This document shows, in pieces, positions 1 through 13,248 of a stretch of DNA of 64,000 nt. The notes under the pieces are model-generated. The model was given only the letters and a program-made list of their open reading frames with translations. It ran no database searches and was not told where the DNA came from. This DNA is from an uncultured Bacteroidales bacterium. GTDB lineage: Bacteria > Bacteroidota > Bacteroidia > Bacteroidales > G3-4614. Position 1 is the first letter of the stretch. Each line of letters starts with the position of its first letter. The translations under genes and the position numbers were made by a program. The DNA lies in NCBI GenBank assembly GCA_949297125.1, contig CASFRS010000023.1, positions 1-64,000 on the forward strand, given 5' to 3'.

Positions 1-90
1 CGCCCGTGGCTTCGTGAACGGGAGGGGCCCACCGTCTGGTGGGAGGGATTCAGTTTTCCGGTGTCATCCCGACAATATGGTTCTATCAAA
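1..90. other. Unassigned left edge
   Basis: No complete gene is visible here. The stretch is GC-rich and contains a short perfect hairpin (CCCACC, loop GTCT, GGTGGG, near 29-44). It could be the end of a structured RNA or of a gene lying to the left, but I do not recognise it. The next element rightward is the leftward terminator of the DUF2795 gene. Confidence 0.2.
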
Positions 91-91
91 T

Positions 92-141
92 AAAAAAAGA
101 GAGTGACTCCAATGCCTTATGGCTTTTGGGTCACCCTCTTT
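92..141 (-). terminator. Rho-independent terminator of the DUF2795 gene
   Basis: On the minus strand a long imperfect hairpin (AAAGAGGGTGAC paired with GTCACTCTCTTT, loop around 110-124) is followed by a run of seven T. It begins about 28 bases beyond the stop codon of the leftward DUF2795 gene, so it is placed to end that transcript. Confidence 0.75.
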
Positions 142-169
142 AACTGTTAATTCCATACTTGAAGATACA

Positions 170-391
170 CTAATATTCTTCCTCGTTGAAGAAGAAGTCT
201 TCTTTGGTGGGGTAATCGGGCCATATGTCTTCTATGCACTCGTATATTTCGCCCTCGTCTTCTATCTCCTGCAAATTTTCAATTACTTCCAACGGTGCGC
301 CAGAACGCATGGCGTAATCTATCAACTCGTCTTTTGTTGCCGGCCACGGAGCATCTTCGAGTTTCGAGGCCAATTCTAATGTCCAATACAT
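170..391 (-). CDS. DUF2795 family small protein
   Basis: This 73-residue acidic protein (start MYWTLELASKLED, then PWPATKDELIDYA, ending EEEY) matches my memory of the short DUF2795 proteins that are widespread and highly conserved in Bacteroidetes. Their function is unknown to me. The first half looks like a compact helical domain and the tail is rich in Asp and Glu. There is no signal peptide or membrane segment, so it is probably cytoplasmic. It starts with ATG at 391. A possible -7 box on the minus strand (TAAATTTG, 458-465) lies upstream, and a clear terminator lies downstream, so it seems to be a single-gene transcript. Confidence 0.85.
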   Translation of the reverse strand: MYWTLELASKLEDAPWPATKDELIDYAMRSGAPLEVIENLQEIEDEGEIYECIEDIWPDYPTKEDFFFNEEEY

Positions 392-660
392 ATGTCTTAT
401 ATCTTTTTATGCCCCGCTTTCCGAGTTTTTTCTCTTCTGCGACACATGATATTATTACAAATTTATCGCGAATGTAGAATAAAATTTTTATATTCTCAAC
501 TGCTTGAGCATTAAATTTACAAAATGCAATATTATATATATTACCGGATTGATTTTCACTGTTTTATTTTTACAAATCCGCAGTTAGCCCTCACTCTGCG
601 CCACACTATGCGGGCCATGTGCAGCAGCGGGAGGCATACCGTCAGGAAGGGGGCTTCCAG

Positions 661-1200
661 CTATCCTTCCCAGAATGTCTCTTCGCATCCTGCCGAGTAG
701 TTGCACATGCGCGAAAGTACAAAGAAATAGTCGGACAACCTATTTATAAACGCTATCTCTTCTGCTCCCACCTTGCTCACTTCGTCCAGACGGCAGATGT
801 TGCGTTCTGCCCTGCGGGCTACCGTCCGGCAGATATGTGCCTTGCATGCGGCTGCTGTCCCGCCTGGCAGGATAAACTTGTTGTGCCGGGGGAGGACGGC
901 CTCTATTGCGTCTATGCGTTTTTCTATTTTCGCAATGTCCGCGGCGGTTATACCGGGCAGTTCAATATTGCAGTCTTCATTGCAGGCAAGTTTCGAGCCT
1001 GCCACAAACAGTTTGTCCTGTATGAATACCAACAGGGCCCGGTCCTCACCGTCGGATACCGCACCGAGCAAATCGCCTATAAAGGCATTCAGTTCATCTA
1101 CCGTCCCGTAGGCTTCCAGCCGCACATCGTTTTTCGGTACACGCTTGCCTCCTACCAACGACGTTGTTCCGGCATCGCCGGTTTTCGTGTATATCTTCAT
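661..1200 (-). CDS. PduO-type cob(I)yrinic acid a,c-diamide adenosyltransferase
   Basis: The 179-residue protein opens with MKIYTKTGDAGTTSLVGG, the ATP-binding signature of PduO/ATR-type adenosyltransferases, followed by YGTVDELNA. The C-terminal half carries RTVARRAER, the conserved Arg-rich helix of this trimeric family. The enzyme moves the 5'-deoxyadenosyl group of ATP to reduced cobalamin to give adenosylcobalamin. Full length and no signal peptide point to a cytosolic enzyme. The start codon is 7 bases after the stop of the upstream methyltransferase, so the two form one leftward operon driven from the repeat/promoter array at 1.9-2.4 kb. Family assignment is secure; the exact substrate (cobalamin or a precursor) cannot be seen from sequence. 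Confidence 0.93.
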   Translation of the reverse strand: MKIYTKTGDAGTTSLVGGKRVPKNDVRLEAYGTVDELNAFIGDLLGAVSDGEDRALLVFIQDKLFVAGSKLACNEDCNIELPGITAADIAKIEKRIDAIEAVLPRHNKFILPGGTAAACKAHICRTVARRAERNICRLDEVSKVGAEEIAFINRLSDYFFVLSRMCNYSAGCEETFWEG

Positions 1201-1207
1201 CTCTTTT

Positions 1208-1918
1208 CTAAAATGATTCCTTGTAACGTTCCTTGTTTAGTTTGGGCGATGCTATAAAAAGCGCAATATCGTACATATCCATAAAGACCTTTATCTTGTC
1301 GTTCCGCGCCAGCCTGCAGAACAGATTGTATATCTCCCCGGTCTTGTGCATGCCCTCTGCCATAATAAACGTATTGTCGGATACATATGGTTCTATGGCC
1401 GCAAAAATTTTCCTGTATTCTTCGGCATCGGAATGTTCCCTTACATAGATGAACCCGGGAGGGGGCGCGCTTTGGCAACTTGCCGGTATCTCTTCGGCAT
1501 AGCCACCGCAACGTATGTCTGTCCTGCCGTGCACAGGCAGGTAAGCCCTGCGCTGTGCGTCTGCCTCCACAGTCGTTATTCTGGCTTCGGGCGGGGCGGC
1601 AAGTTCAATCGCCATGGTGGAAACCCCGAACGATGTTCCGCACTCCAGTATCGAAAGGGGTTTGAATCGGTTTATTATCCTGAACAACAGTGTCGCATTC
1701 TTGAACGGTATCAACTGATGACGCCCTTTGGCATCGGCCGAGAACTTTACCGCGTCGCGTTTCCTTTTTATTTCATCATACGCGTAATACGCCGCGTCTT
1801 CTTCTATTACGCGCGTTATCAACGTATATACAAACGGCGAATGCACACCGTGGCCTTTACGGTGAGATATGCGACGGTATCCCTTTACACAATATTTTTT
1901 TACCGATATTATTGACAT
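1208..1918 (-). CDS. Class I SAM-dependent methyltransferase-like protein
   Basis: I start this gene at the ATG at 1918 (MSIISVKKYCVKGYRRIS), giving 236 residues. The open frame runs much further upstream, but only through the 81-bp repeats. The N-terminal part has HGVHSPFVYTLI, a motif I know from Bacteroidetes proteins annotated as class I methyltransferases. Around residues 85-115 the segment ILECGTSFGVSTMAIELA fits the glycine-rich SAM-binding motif I, and ITTVEAD fits motif II with its acidic residue. The substrate is unknown. It is the first gene of a two-gene operon with the adenosyltransferase. The nearest -7 box (1932-1939) lies only 13 bases before the ATG, so that transcript would be almost leaderless. 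Confidence 0.75.
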   Translation of the reverse strand: MSIISVKKYCVKGYRRISHRKGHGVHSPFVYTLITRVIEEDAAYYAYDEIKRKRDAVKFSADAKGRHQLIPFKNATLLFRIINRFKPLSILECGTSFGVSTMAIELAAPPEARITTVEADAQRRAYLPVHGRTDIRCGGYAEEIPASCQSAPPPGFIYVREHSDAEEYRKIFAAIEPYVSDNTFIMAEGMHKTGEIYNLFCRLARNDKIKVFMDMYDIALFIASPKLNKERYKESF

Positions 1919-1931
1919 GCTGTCCTCTGGA

Positions 1932-2367
1932 CAAAAATAATGCAAACGAGGGCAGAGGCAAACCTTGCAGGTTTGATTATGCCGAGTGCAGCTTATTTTC
2001 GCCGTTCTACGGCAAAGATAATGCAAACGAGGGCAGAGGCAAACCTTGCAGGTTTGATTATGCCGAGTGCAGCTTATTTTCGCCGTTCTACGGCAAAGAT
2101 AATGCAAACGAGGGCAGAAGCAAACCTTGCAGGTTCTGCTATGCCGAGTGCTGCTTATTTTCGCCGTTCTTCGGCAAAGATAATGCAAACGAGGGCAGAA
2201 GCAAACCTTGCAGGTTCTGCTATGCCGAGTGCTGCTTGTTTTCGCTGCTTTGCAGCAAAGATAATGCAAACGAGGGCAGAGGCAATCCTTGCAGGTTCGG
2301 CTATGCCGAGTGCAGCTTATTTTCGCCGTTCTTCGGCAAAGATAATGCAAACGAGGAGGGTAGCAAA
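1932..2367 (-). promoter_or_regulatory. Array of six Bacteroidales-type promoters facing left
   Basis: On the minus strand every repeat junction carries a -7 box of the form TATCTTTG (ends at 2020, 2101, 2182, 2263, 2344; TATTTTTG at 1932-1939). In each case the -33 site lies exactly 19 bases upstream: TTTG at 1959-1962, 2040-2043, 2121-2124, 2202-2205 and 2364-2367, and ATTG at 2283-2286. This is the established consensus for the primary sigma factor of Bacteroidetes. All six point at the methyltransferase/adenosyltransferase operon. Whether all are active is inference. Confidence 0.75.
1939..2343. repeat. Five 81-bp direct tandem repeats plus a partial sixth
   Basis: Copies begin at 1939, 2020, 2101, 2182 and 2263, each with AATGCAAACGAGGGCAGA, and a partial sixth copy begins at 2344. 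The spacing is exactly 81 bases every time and the copies differ by only a few bases. Because 81 is a multiple of three and the unit lacks stops in several frames, the array creates spurious open frames on both strands. I recall similar AAAGATAATGCAAACGAG-type repeats in many Bacteroidales genomes, but I cannot verify that here. Confidence 0.95.
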
Positions 2368-2416
2368 TCCGGGCATCGCAATTTTTCCAGTAAAGTCCGG
2401 TACTGTGCCAACCCAT

Positions 2417-2850
2417 GTGGGCGCATCCCCTTGTACATGACGGTTCAGGGAGAACTTAACGGATTGTCCCTTGCCTCAGGGGCAAAGGGCGCAGGGGAAA
2501 AGCGGAAGAGGCAATTTCCGTTTCTTGCCGCATACAACAAGTCTGACCGGCTCTCACGAGTCGGTCAGACCAAACTTGAAATATATCAAAAACAAGAAAG
2601 AGGATAACTTTAATATATTGTTTTTATTGCTTTTTCTCTTTTATAACACTGCCGGCAGGAGAGTTGTTCGGGGAATGCGAAAAATTTTCCGCTTCCGGAC
2701 TTTGCTTCCGTACCCGTTTTCCATTATAACACCCCTTTTCCCTTTTTGTTTATCCGAATCCGCATTTATTGCCGTTTTTTTCATCGCCTCCCATTATCCC
2801 GGCCACCATATCGGAAGCCTGCCTTACGCTGCGGCATGGGGATGTTTTAC
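2417..2850. other. Intergenic region without a recognisable gene
   Basis: Between the repeat array and the terminator of the beta-galactosidase gene I see no convincing coding region. One perfect 9-bp hairpin (GTCTGACCG at 2541-2549 with CGGTCAGAC at 2562-2570) is present. It has no T-run on either side, so it is not a standard terminator. Confidence 0.5.
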
Positions 2851-2888
2851 AAAAAACAATCCGCTCCGGAATACTTCCGAAGCGGATT
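2851..2888 (-). terminator. Terminator of the beta-galactosidase gene
   Basis: On the minus strand AATCCGCTTCGGAA pairs with TTCCGGAGCGGATT (one U-G pair) across a three-base loop and is followed by GTTTTTTG. It lies 34 bases past the stop codon of the large leftward glycosidase gene. Confidence 0.85.
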
Positions 2889-2922
2889 GCACGTGTTGAA
2901 GAAATTTTATCTCTTCTTCATT

Positions 2923-7790
<4,868 letters not shown>

Positions 7791-7898
7791 CGTTTTTCGT
7801 TCTTCACGTCAAAACGGCAGCTGTTACACGCATTCATGACTTTTTGTACCGGAAGGCAAAACGATAGGGTCTGCCTTCCCGGGAAACGAAGGATAAGA

Positions 7899-8663
7899 CT
7901 ACCCCGCATTGCGTTGCCGTACCACTTCGTACAGCAGGATTCCCGTTGCCACCGATACGTTGAGCGAAGCTATCTTCCCGAACTGCGGCAGCGAAAGGGA
8001 TAGGTCGGACAACGATGCAAGCGCGGCGGAAACCCCCTTGTCTTCCGCACCCATTATTATGGCGGTAGGAAGGGTCATGTCGGCCTCGGTATAGAGCGCA
8101 GACGCCTTTTCCGATGCGGTTATAATCTGCAACCCGCACGACTTCATGTATTTTACCGCTTCTTCGAGCGATTTCGGACGGCATACCGGCAAGGTGAGCA
8201 ACGCCCCGGCCGAAGTCTTCACGGCATCGGCCGTTACCGATACGCTTCCCCGCGACGGGATAACCACGGCGTGTACGCCCGCGCATTCGGCCGTCCTTGC
8301 AATTGCACCGAAATTACGGACATCGGTAATATGGTCGAGTACGACGATGAACGGGGTCTCCCCCCTGTCGTACACCGATGCAATTATCTCTTCTATCGGC
8401 TGGTAGTTGACCGGCGAAATAAACGCTATTACCCCCTGGTGGTTCTTGCGTGTTATGGAGTTGAGTTTTTCAACAGGCACACGCTGCGGCCTTATGCCGC
8501 GGTTTTTCAGAACCGCAAAGAGCTCGCCGGCAAGTTCGCCGGAAAAATCGCGTTTCAGCAATACGCGGTCTATCTCCTTTCCCGCCTCTACGGCTTCTAT
8601 TACTGCGCGTATCCCGAATACCATGTCCTCTCGTCCCGCCATATCCGTATCAGTGTTTTTCAT
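7899..8663 (-). CDS. rlmB: 23S rRNA (guanosine(2251)-2'-O)-methyltransferase RlmB
   Basis: The 254-residue protein has the N-terminal substrate-binding domain (MVFGIRAVIEAVEAGKEID) and the SpoU/TrmH-type knotted catalytic domain. The three family motifs are all present: NFGAIARTAE (motif 1), IMGAEDKGVS (motif 2) and SLNVSVATGILLYE (motif 3). RlmB uses SAM to methylate the 2'-hydroxyl of a guanosine in the peptidyl-transferase region of 23S rRNA. Its first 14 bases overlap the end of recN, which indicates translational coupling at the end of the dnaN-to-rlmB run. An ATG eight codons in (MAGRED) is an alternative start. Confidence 0.93.
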   Translation of the reverse strand: MKNTDTDMAGREDMVFGIRAVIEAVEAGKEIDRVLLKRDFSGELAGELFAVLKNRGIRPQRVPVEKLNSITRKNHQGVIAFISPVNYQPIEEIIASVYDRGETPFIVVLDHITDVRNFGAIARTAECAGVHAVVIPSRGSVSVTADAVKTSAGALLTLPVCRPKSLEEAVKYMKSCGLQIITASEKASALYTEADMTLPTAIIMGAEDKGVSAALASLSDLSLSLPQFGKIASLNVSVATGILLYEVVRQRNAG

Positions 8664-10308
8664 TGAGCAGCTCTTCGGCGTGCCTTATGGCAGCTTCGGT
8701 AAGGTTGGGCCCGCTCATCATGCGGGCGACCTCTTCCACCCGCCGCCCGGGCGAAAGCCGCAATACGCCTACCGTTGCCGTTTCGTCTCCTTCGTTTTTT
8801 TCTATCTTGTAATGCGTTTCTCCCTTCGACGCCACCTGCGGCAGGTGCGTTATAACTATAACCTGCCGGCCGGCTGACATCTTTTCCATTATATCCCCTA
8901 CTTTTCCGGCCGTTTCGCCCGATATTCCGGTATCTATTTCGTCGAACAGTATGGCCGGCATACCGTGTATGTTCGCTATCATAGCCTTTATGCAGAGCAT
9001 CAGGCGGGATATTTCTCCCCCCGATGCACTCTGGGCAACCGGAGAAAGGGGCATGCTCTTATTGGCGGAGAACATGAATACCGGTTTCTCCGTACCGTTT
9101 CCGTCCGGCACGGCAAGGGGCGTCCATTCAACGCTGAAACGGATATTCGGCATTGCCAGAGGCCGTACCATTTCTTCCAGCGCCGCCGAGAAGCGCACCG
9201 CACCGTCCCGCCGCCGTTCCGCCAACATTGCGGCAGCTGCGGCCAGATGCGCGGCAGCCTCCTGTCTTTGTCTTGACAGCCGGGCTATATCTTCATCGCA
9301 GTCCTCCATACGGTCAAGTTTCGCCCTGACCGCATCTTTAAGTTCCAGCAACCCGGATACGCTCTCCTTTGCGTAACGTTTTTTCAGCTGGTATATCTGC
9401 GACATGCGTTCTTCCACCTGCTCCAGCCTCACAGGGTCGCAGGTTATCCTCTCCTGGCGGCCAAATATCTCTTCCGTTATATCTTTTGCCTCTATATAGA
9501 GTTGTTCCAGACGGGATACCGTATCGGAGATTTTCATCTTGTTCTCCACCGAACGGAGTTCGGTCAATGCCGAACGGATATGCGTCAATGCACCGCTCTC
9601 CTCCTCTTCAAGCTTTACCACGGCAGCATACAGCGCAGCCTTTATCTCTTCGGCATGCGCAAGTTCTGCCTGCTCCTCTTCCAGCCGCTCTTCCTCGTCG
9701 GCCTGCAATGCCGCCTCGGAAAGCTGGCCGTATACGTATCTCAGGTATTCCTCCTCGGCTTCGCCCTGCTTCTTGAGGTTCTCCGCCTCGGAAAGCAGCC
9801 GCTCCTTCTCCCGATAGTCGGCAAATGCCGTCCTGTACCGCAGGAGTTCCTCAGCATCGTCCGAATAACTGTCTATCGTATCGAGCTGGAAACCGTTATC
9901 GGCAAGAAGCAGGTTCTGATGCTGCGAATGGATATCTATCAGCCTCTCCCCGATTTTGCGCAAAACCGAAATGTTTACCGGAGTATCGTTTATGAACGCA
10001 CGGGTTTTGCCGTTCGGCAGAATCTCCCTGCGGATTACCGCTTCATCGTCATAATCGATGTCATTTTCCTCGAAAAGGGATTCCAGCGCATACCCGGCTA
10101 TGTCGAAACACCCTTCTATTATACACTTGTCCGCGCCGGGACGGATAACTTTCGTATCGGTCCGCGCGCCGCACAATATGCCCAGCGCCCCCACCAGTAT
10201 CGATTTGCCGGCACCGGTTTCGCCGGTTATCACCGTCATGCCCGGGCGGAAATCCATGGCGAGGTCGTCTATCAGTATATATTTCTTGATGATAAGGCTC
10301 TTAATCAT
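8650..10308 (-). CDS. recN: DNA repair ATPase RecN
   Basis: The 552-residue SMC-like protein has Walker A GETGAGKS at residues 29-36. Long heptad-rich coiled-coil arms occupy about 150-370, and the C-terminal lobe carries the ABC signature SGGEISRLML and Walker B ILFDEIDTGIS. RecN acts early in double-strand break repair by tethering DNA ends in an ATP-dependent way. The length is normal for the family. It lies between porD (12 bases upstream) and rlmB (14-base overlap) on the same strand, an arrangement I regard as common in Bacteroidetes. Confidence 0.95.
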   Translation of the reverse strand: MIKSLIIKKYILIDDLAMDFRPGMTVITGETGAGKSILVGALGILCGARTDTKVIRPGADKCIIEGCFDIAGYALESLFEENDIDYDDEAVIRREILPNGKTRAFINDTPVNISVLRKIGERLIDIHSQHQNLLLADNGFQLDTIDSYSDDAEELLRYRTAFADYREKERLLSEAENLKKQGEAEEEYLRYVYGQLSEAALQADEEERLEEEQAELAHAEEIKAALYAAVVKLEEEESGALTHIRSALTELRSVENKMKISDTVSRLEQLYIEAKDITEEIFGRQERITCDPVRLEQVEERMSQIYQLKKRYAKESVSGLLELKDAVRAKLDRMEDCDEDIARLSRQRQEAAAHLAAAAAMLAERRRDGAVRFSAALEEMVRPLAMPNIRFSVEWTPLAVPDGNGTEKPVFMFSANKSMPLSPVAQSASGGEISRLMLCIKAMIANIHGMPAILFDEIDTGISGETAGKVGDIMEKMSAGRQVIVITHLPQVASKGETHYKIEKNEGDETATVGVLRLSPGRRVEEVARMMSGPNLTEAAIRHAEELLNEKH

Positions 10309-10320
10309 GAGTGTCCGTAT

Positions 10321-11229
10321 TTAATCGGTCTTTCCCTTGCGCAACTGCTGCAACCTCTGCCCTTCGGTAGGGTATATCCCGTACAGGAGCTTGTACACCT
10401 CTTCCCTCTCCTGTTGCGGGGCTTCGGAATACAGGTTTACGAGTTCGTCCAGTTTGGAGTCGCTGAATATGGGCAGCAGCACCGACATGGAGTTTGTCGA
10501 ATATACATCGTCGAGCGTCCGTAAAGCCTGCGTTATGACTTTGCGCCCCTTGTCGGGGGCCATGAACATCTGGTCGAGACCCAGTCGGTGGTATTTGTAC
10601 ATCATCTCCCTGTACGGCGCCATACGCTCCTCTATAAAGGAGGCTATTATGGCCGAACGGTTGCGCGAACTGCCGAAAGTCTGCCACCCGGCTTCCTGCG
10701 AACTTTGCCCCATAATGGCAAACGACTCGGCCTTGCGGAAAAACATGTCCCCCCCGCGCGGAGAAAACGTGTCGAAGTCTATTCCGAGTATAAGGTATGC
10801 ATAAAAGTTGAGTACGCACGTAAGGTTATTCTCGAACATGTTGTCGTTGTACACCAGCGGTTCGTATTCCTGATAAGTGAATGAAAACTCGGAATCCTTG
10901 AAATTGAACGTGGTGGTGGTATATGAAGTATTGTAGACCGGGCGGCTTGCCTGTATCTGTATGTCGCCCACGTAACGGGAGTCCTCCACGCTCTTCACCG
11001 TTATGTATATGGCGCAGTTTATCCTTTCGCCTACCGATATCTGGGCATTGCTCCATTTCCGGTCGTTCATGTATTCCGTTACGGACTGCTGGAGGGTATT
11101 GAACATCTCCTCGTCCACGATATCCTGTACCTGGTCGACATTTATCGTAACCTGGCAGTTCAGTTCCTGGGCTTCAGCCCCGAGAACGGACACGGCTACA
11201 AAAAACAGGACGGACAAGTATCGTTTCAT
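10321..11229 (-). CDS. porD: Type IX secretion-associated PorD/DUF4835 protein
   Basis: The 302-residue protein starts with a signal peptide (MKRYLSVLFFVAVSVLGAEAQ), followed directly by ELNCQVTIN, the typical opening of DUF4835 proteins. DUF4835 is annotated as PorD and linked to type IX secretion or gliding in Bacteroidetes; the molecular role is not well known. The mature protein should sit in the periplasm or at the inner face of the outer membrane. It lies 7 bases after coaBC and 12 before recN, so it belongs to the same leftward run. The presence of sprA and of a sorting-domain cargo in this window supports an active system. The name is from memory of the family, not from experiment. 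Confidence 0.82.
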   Translation of the reverse strand: MKRYLSVLFFVAVSVLGAEAQELNCQVTINVDQVQDIVDEEMFNTLQQSVTEYMNDRKWSNAQISVGERINCAIYITVKSVEDSRYVGDIQIQASRPVYNTSYTTTTFNFKDSEFSFTYQEYEPLVYNDNMFENNLTCVLNFYAYLILGIDFDTFSPRGGDMFFRKAESFAIMGQSSQEAGWQTFGSSRNRSAIIASFIEERMAPYREMMYKYHRLGLDQMFMAPDKGRKVITQALRTLDDVYSTNSMSVLLPIFSDSKLDELVNLYSEAPQQEREEVYKLLYGIYPTEGQRLQQLRKGKTD

Positions 11230-11236
11230 TTGCGTT

Positions 11237-12436
11237 TTATTTAAGGAACATCTCCGATATGTACGTTACTATATCTTCGGCAACCTCACTCTTGCTCTTC
11301 ATGGGACAGGCCTTTATGTCGCCGCTGCGGGATATTACAGTTACCTTGTTGTTGTCCCCTCCGAAACATGCGCCCTTGTCGGCCAGCGAATTCAACACGA
11401 TGAAATCGAGATTCTTCTTCTCCAGTTTATGGCGCGCATTGGCTTCCTCATTGTCGCTCTCCAGCGCGAACCCGGCCAATATCTGACCCGGCTTCTTCAT
11501 TTTCCCCAACGCGGCCGCTATGTCGGGATTGGGGACGAGCTGCAGCGTCATGCCGTCCGTACCGCGCTTTATTTTGGAAACGGCCGTCTGCGCAGGGGCA
11601 AAATCGGCCACAGCCGCACACATTACGGCAATATCGGTATCGGGGAAACAGGCCGTTGCGACATTGTACATTTCCCTTGCAGACTCTACATCAACGCGTT
11701 TCACACCCGCAGGGGCGGACAGGGTTACAGGGCCGGAAACAAGCGTTACGTCCGCCCCGCGCGCAGCAAAGGCGGCTGCTATGGCATACCCCATCTTTCC
11801 GGATGAATAGTTGCCGATAAAGCGTACCGGATCAATCTTTTCGTATGTAGGCCCGGCCGTTACCATTACACGCTTGCCTGCGAAACTTCCGCTTTCGTCA
11901 AAAAAGCGGTCGAGAATATCGGCTATTTTCTCCGGCTCTTCCATTCGTCCTTTTCCTTCAAGTCCGCTGGCCAAAGCCCCTTCTGCCGGCTCTATTATAT
12001 GGTTGCCGTACGAACGCAGCAGGTCGAGGTTGCGCCGTGTGGTGGGATGCCTGTACATGTCGAAATCCATTGCCGGGGCAACAAATACCGGAGAACGTGC
12101 CGAAAGGTATGTGGTAACGAGCATGTTGTCGGCTATGCCGTTTGCCATTTTTGCTATTGTGGATGCCGTTGCCGGAGCCACGAGCATGGCATCGGCCCAC
12201 AAGCCCAGGTCCACATGGCTGTGCCACTCGCCCGTATTGGCCGTGAAGAACTCCGATATTACCGGCTTCTGCGTAAGGGACGAAAGCGTTACAGGGGTTA
12301 TGAACTCTTTCCCCGACGGGGTTATCACAACCTGAACTTCCGCCCCCCTCTTTATAAGCGTCCGCGCAAGGTATACGGCCTTGTACGCCGCTATGCTGCC
12401 GGTTATGCCCAATATTATTTTCCTGTTCTCCAACAT
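11237..12436 (-). CDS. coaBC: Bifunctional phosphopantothenate-cysteine ligase / phosphopantothenoylcysteine decarboxylase
   Basis: The 399-residue protein carries both steps that convert 4'-phosphopantothenate to 4'-phosphopantetheine in coenzyme A synthesis. The N-terminal flavoprotein CoaC half has GITGSIAAYKAV, EWHSHVDLG with the active-site His, and PAMDFDMY, where Asp replaces the Asn of the usual PAMN motif; I believe this change is common in Bacteroidetes. The CoaB half begins near residue 185 with VTAGPTYEKIDPVRFI and SSGKMG, and includes KIKRGTDGM with its conserved Lys. The cytosolic location is inferred from the lack of a signal. The gene is 12 bases after the exonuclease gene. 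Confidence 0.95.
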   Translation of the reverse strand: MLENRKIILGITGSIAAYKAVYLARTLIKRGAEVQVVITPSGKEFITPVTLSSLTQKPVISEFFTANTGEWHSHVDLGLWADAMLVAPATASTIAKMANGIADNMLVTTYLSARSPVFVAPAMDFDMYRHPTTRRNLDLLRSYGNHIIEPAEGALASGLEGKGRMEEPEKIADILDRFFDESGSFAGKRVMVTAGPTYEKIDPVRFIGNYSSGKMGYAIAAAFAARGADVTLVSGPVTLSAPAGVKRVDVESAREMYNVATACFPDTDIAVMCAAVADFAPAQTAVSKIKRGTDGMTLQLVPNPDIAAALGKMKKPGQILAGFALESDNEEANARHKLEKKNLDFIVLNSLADKGACFGGDNNKVTVISRSGDIKACPMKSKSEVAEDIVTYISEMFLK

Positions 12437-12448
12437 CGCGACTTTCCT

Positions 12449-13219
12449 TTATCTGTTACGTTGATACGTTATCCACATTTCAGTGAGTATTTTCTTGGTA
12501 TTGAGCGTAAACACACCTTTCATCATCCAGTCGTAATACGACGGGTCTTTCCGGAACACATCGGTTACCTTCTGCCCCTTATATTTGCCGAAGTTGAAAA
12601 TCTCGCACCCGTTTTCATCATAAACCATCTTCCCCGCAAAATCGACGTTGCGGTTATAGGACGAGAATTCGGAAAGGGCTGCCACATCGTTCGGCAAATC
12701 GGGATACCTGTCGAGCTGTGCCTGCAGCACTTCGTAGGTCGCACGCGTATCGGCGCCCGCCGAATGAGCATTCTCTAACGTCTTGCCGCAATAAAACTTG
12801 TATGCGGCCGACAGCGTGCGCTGCTCCATCTTATGGAATATGGTCTGCACGTCTATCATGCTGCGCCTCGACACGTCGAATTTGGCATCGGCGCGTATCA
12901 TCTCCTCGGCCAACAGCGGAATATCGAACCTGTCGGAATTGTACCCTGCCAGGTCGCACCCTTCAAATACGCGGGATATGTGTTTTGCTATCTCCTTGAA
13001 TACCGGGGCGTCGGCAACATCGGCATCACTTATCCCGTGCAGGGCGGTCGCCTCCTTCGGTATCGGGATGCCGGGGTTCACCCGTATCGTTTCGCTCTCT
13101 TCCTTTCCATTGGGATAGACTTTTATGTAACTGATCTCCACTATCCTGTCCTCGGCCACGTTTATCCCAGTGGTTTCAAGGTCGAAGAATATTATCGGGT
13201 TCTTTATGTTCAGTTTCAT
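12449..13219 (-). CDS. DnaQ-like 3'-5' exonuclease
   Basis: I choose the ATG at 13219 (MKLNIKNPIIFFDLETTG, 256 residues) over an in-frame TTG five codons upstream. DEDDh-family motifs are clear: FDLETTG (Exo I, Asp and Glu), NSDRFDIPLL (Exo II) and HSAGADT (Exo III, His and Asp). Such enzymes remove nucleotides from 3' ends; this one could proofread or take part in repair or RNA turnover. The C-terminal ~65 residues (FGKYKGQKVTDVF, DPSYYDWMM) form the small domain often found after this exonuclease in Bacteroidetes. It lies 29 bases downstream of dnaN, which fits a replication-linked role but does not prove it. Confidence 0.88.
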   Translation of the reverse strand: MKLNIKNPIIFFDLETTGINVAEDRIVEISYIKVYPNGKEESETIRVNPGIPIPKEATALHGISDADVADAPVFKEIAKHISRVFEGCDLAGYNSDRFDIPLLAEEMIRADAKFDVSRRSMIDVQTIFHKMEQRTLSAAYKFYCGKTLENAHSAGADTRATYEVLQAQLDRYPDLPNDVAALSEFSSYNRNVDFAGKMVYDENGCEIFNFGKYKGQKVTDVFRKDPSYYDWMMKGVFTLNTKKILTEMWITYQRNR

Positions 13220-13248
13220 CTTTGTTTCATGCAATATCCCCCTTACCG

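Noticed and set aside
1939-2358. CRISPR array
   Set aside because: The whole 81-base unit repeats with no unique spacers, and no cas genes are present.
1919-2416. Extension of the methyltransferase gene upstream through the repeats
   Set aside because: The added 166 residues are pure repeat translation, rich in Cys, Arg and His, and unlike family members; the ATG at 1918 gives a normal protein start.
1912-2607. Open frames on the plus strand through the 81-bp repeats (repetitive 27-residue units such as MQTRAEANLAG)
   Set aside because: They exist only because 81 is divisible by three. The minus strand carries consensus promoters at fixed positions, and the predicted proteins have no fold-like composition.
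7851-7879. Inverted repeat after rlmB as a terminator
   Set aside because: GGAAGGCA and TGCCTTCC pair, but no T-run follows on either strand.
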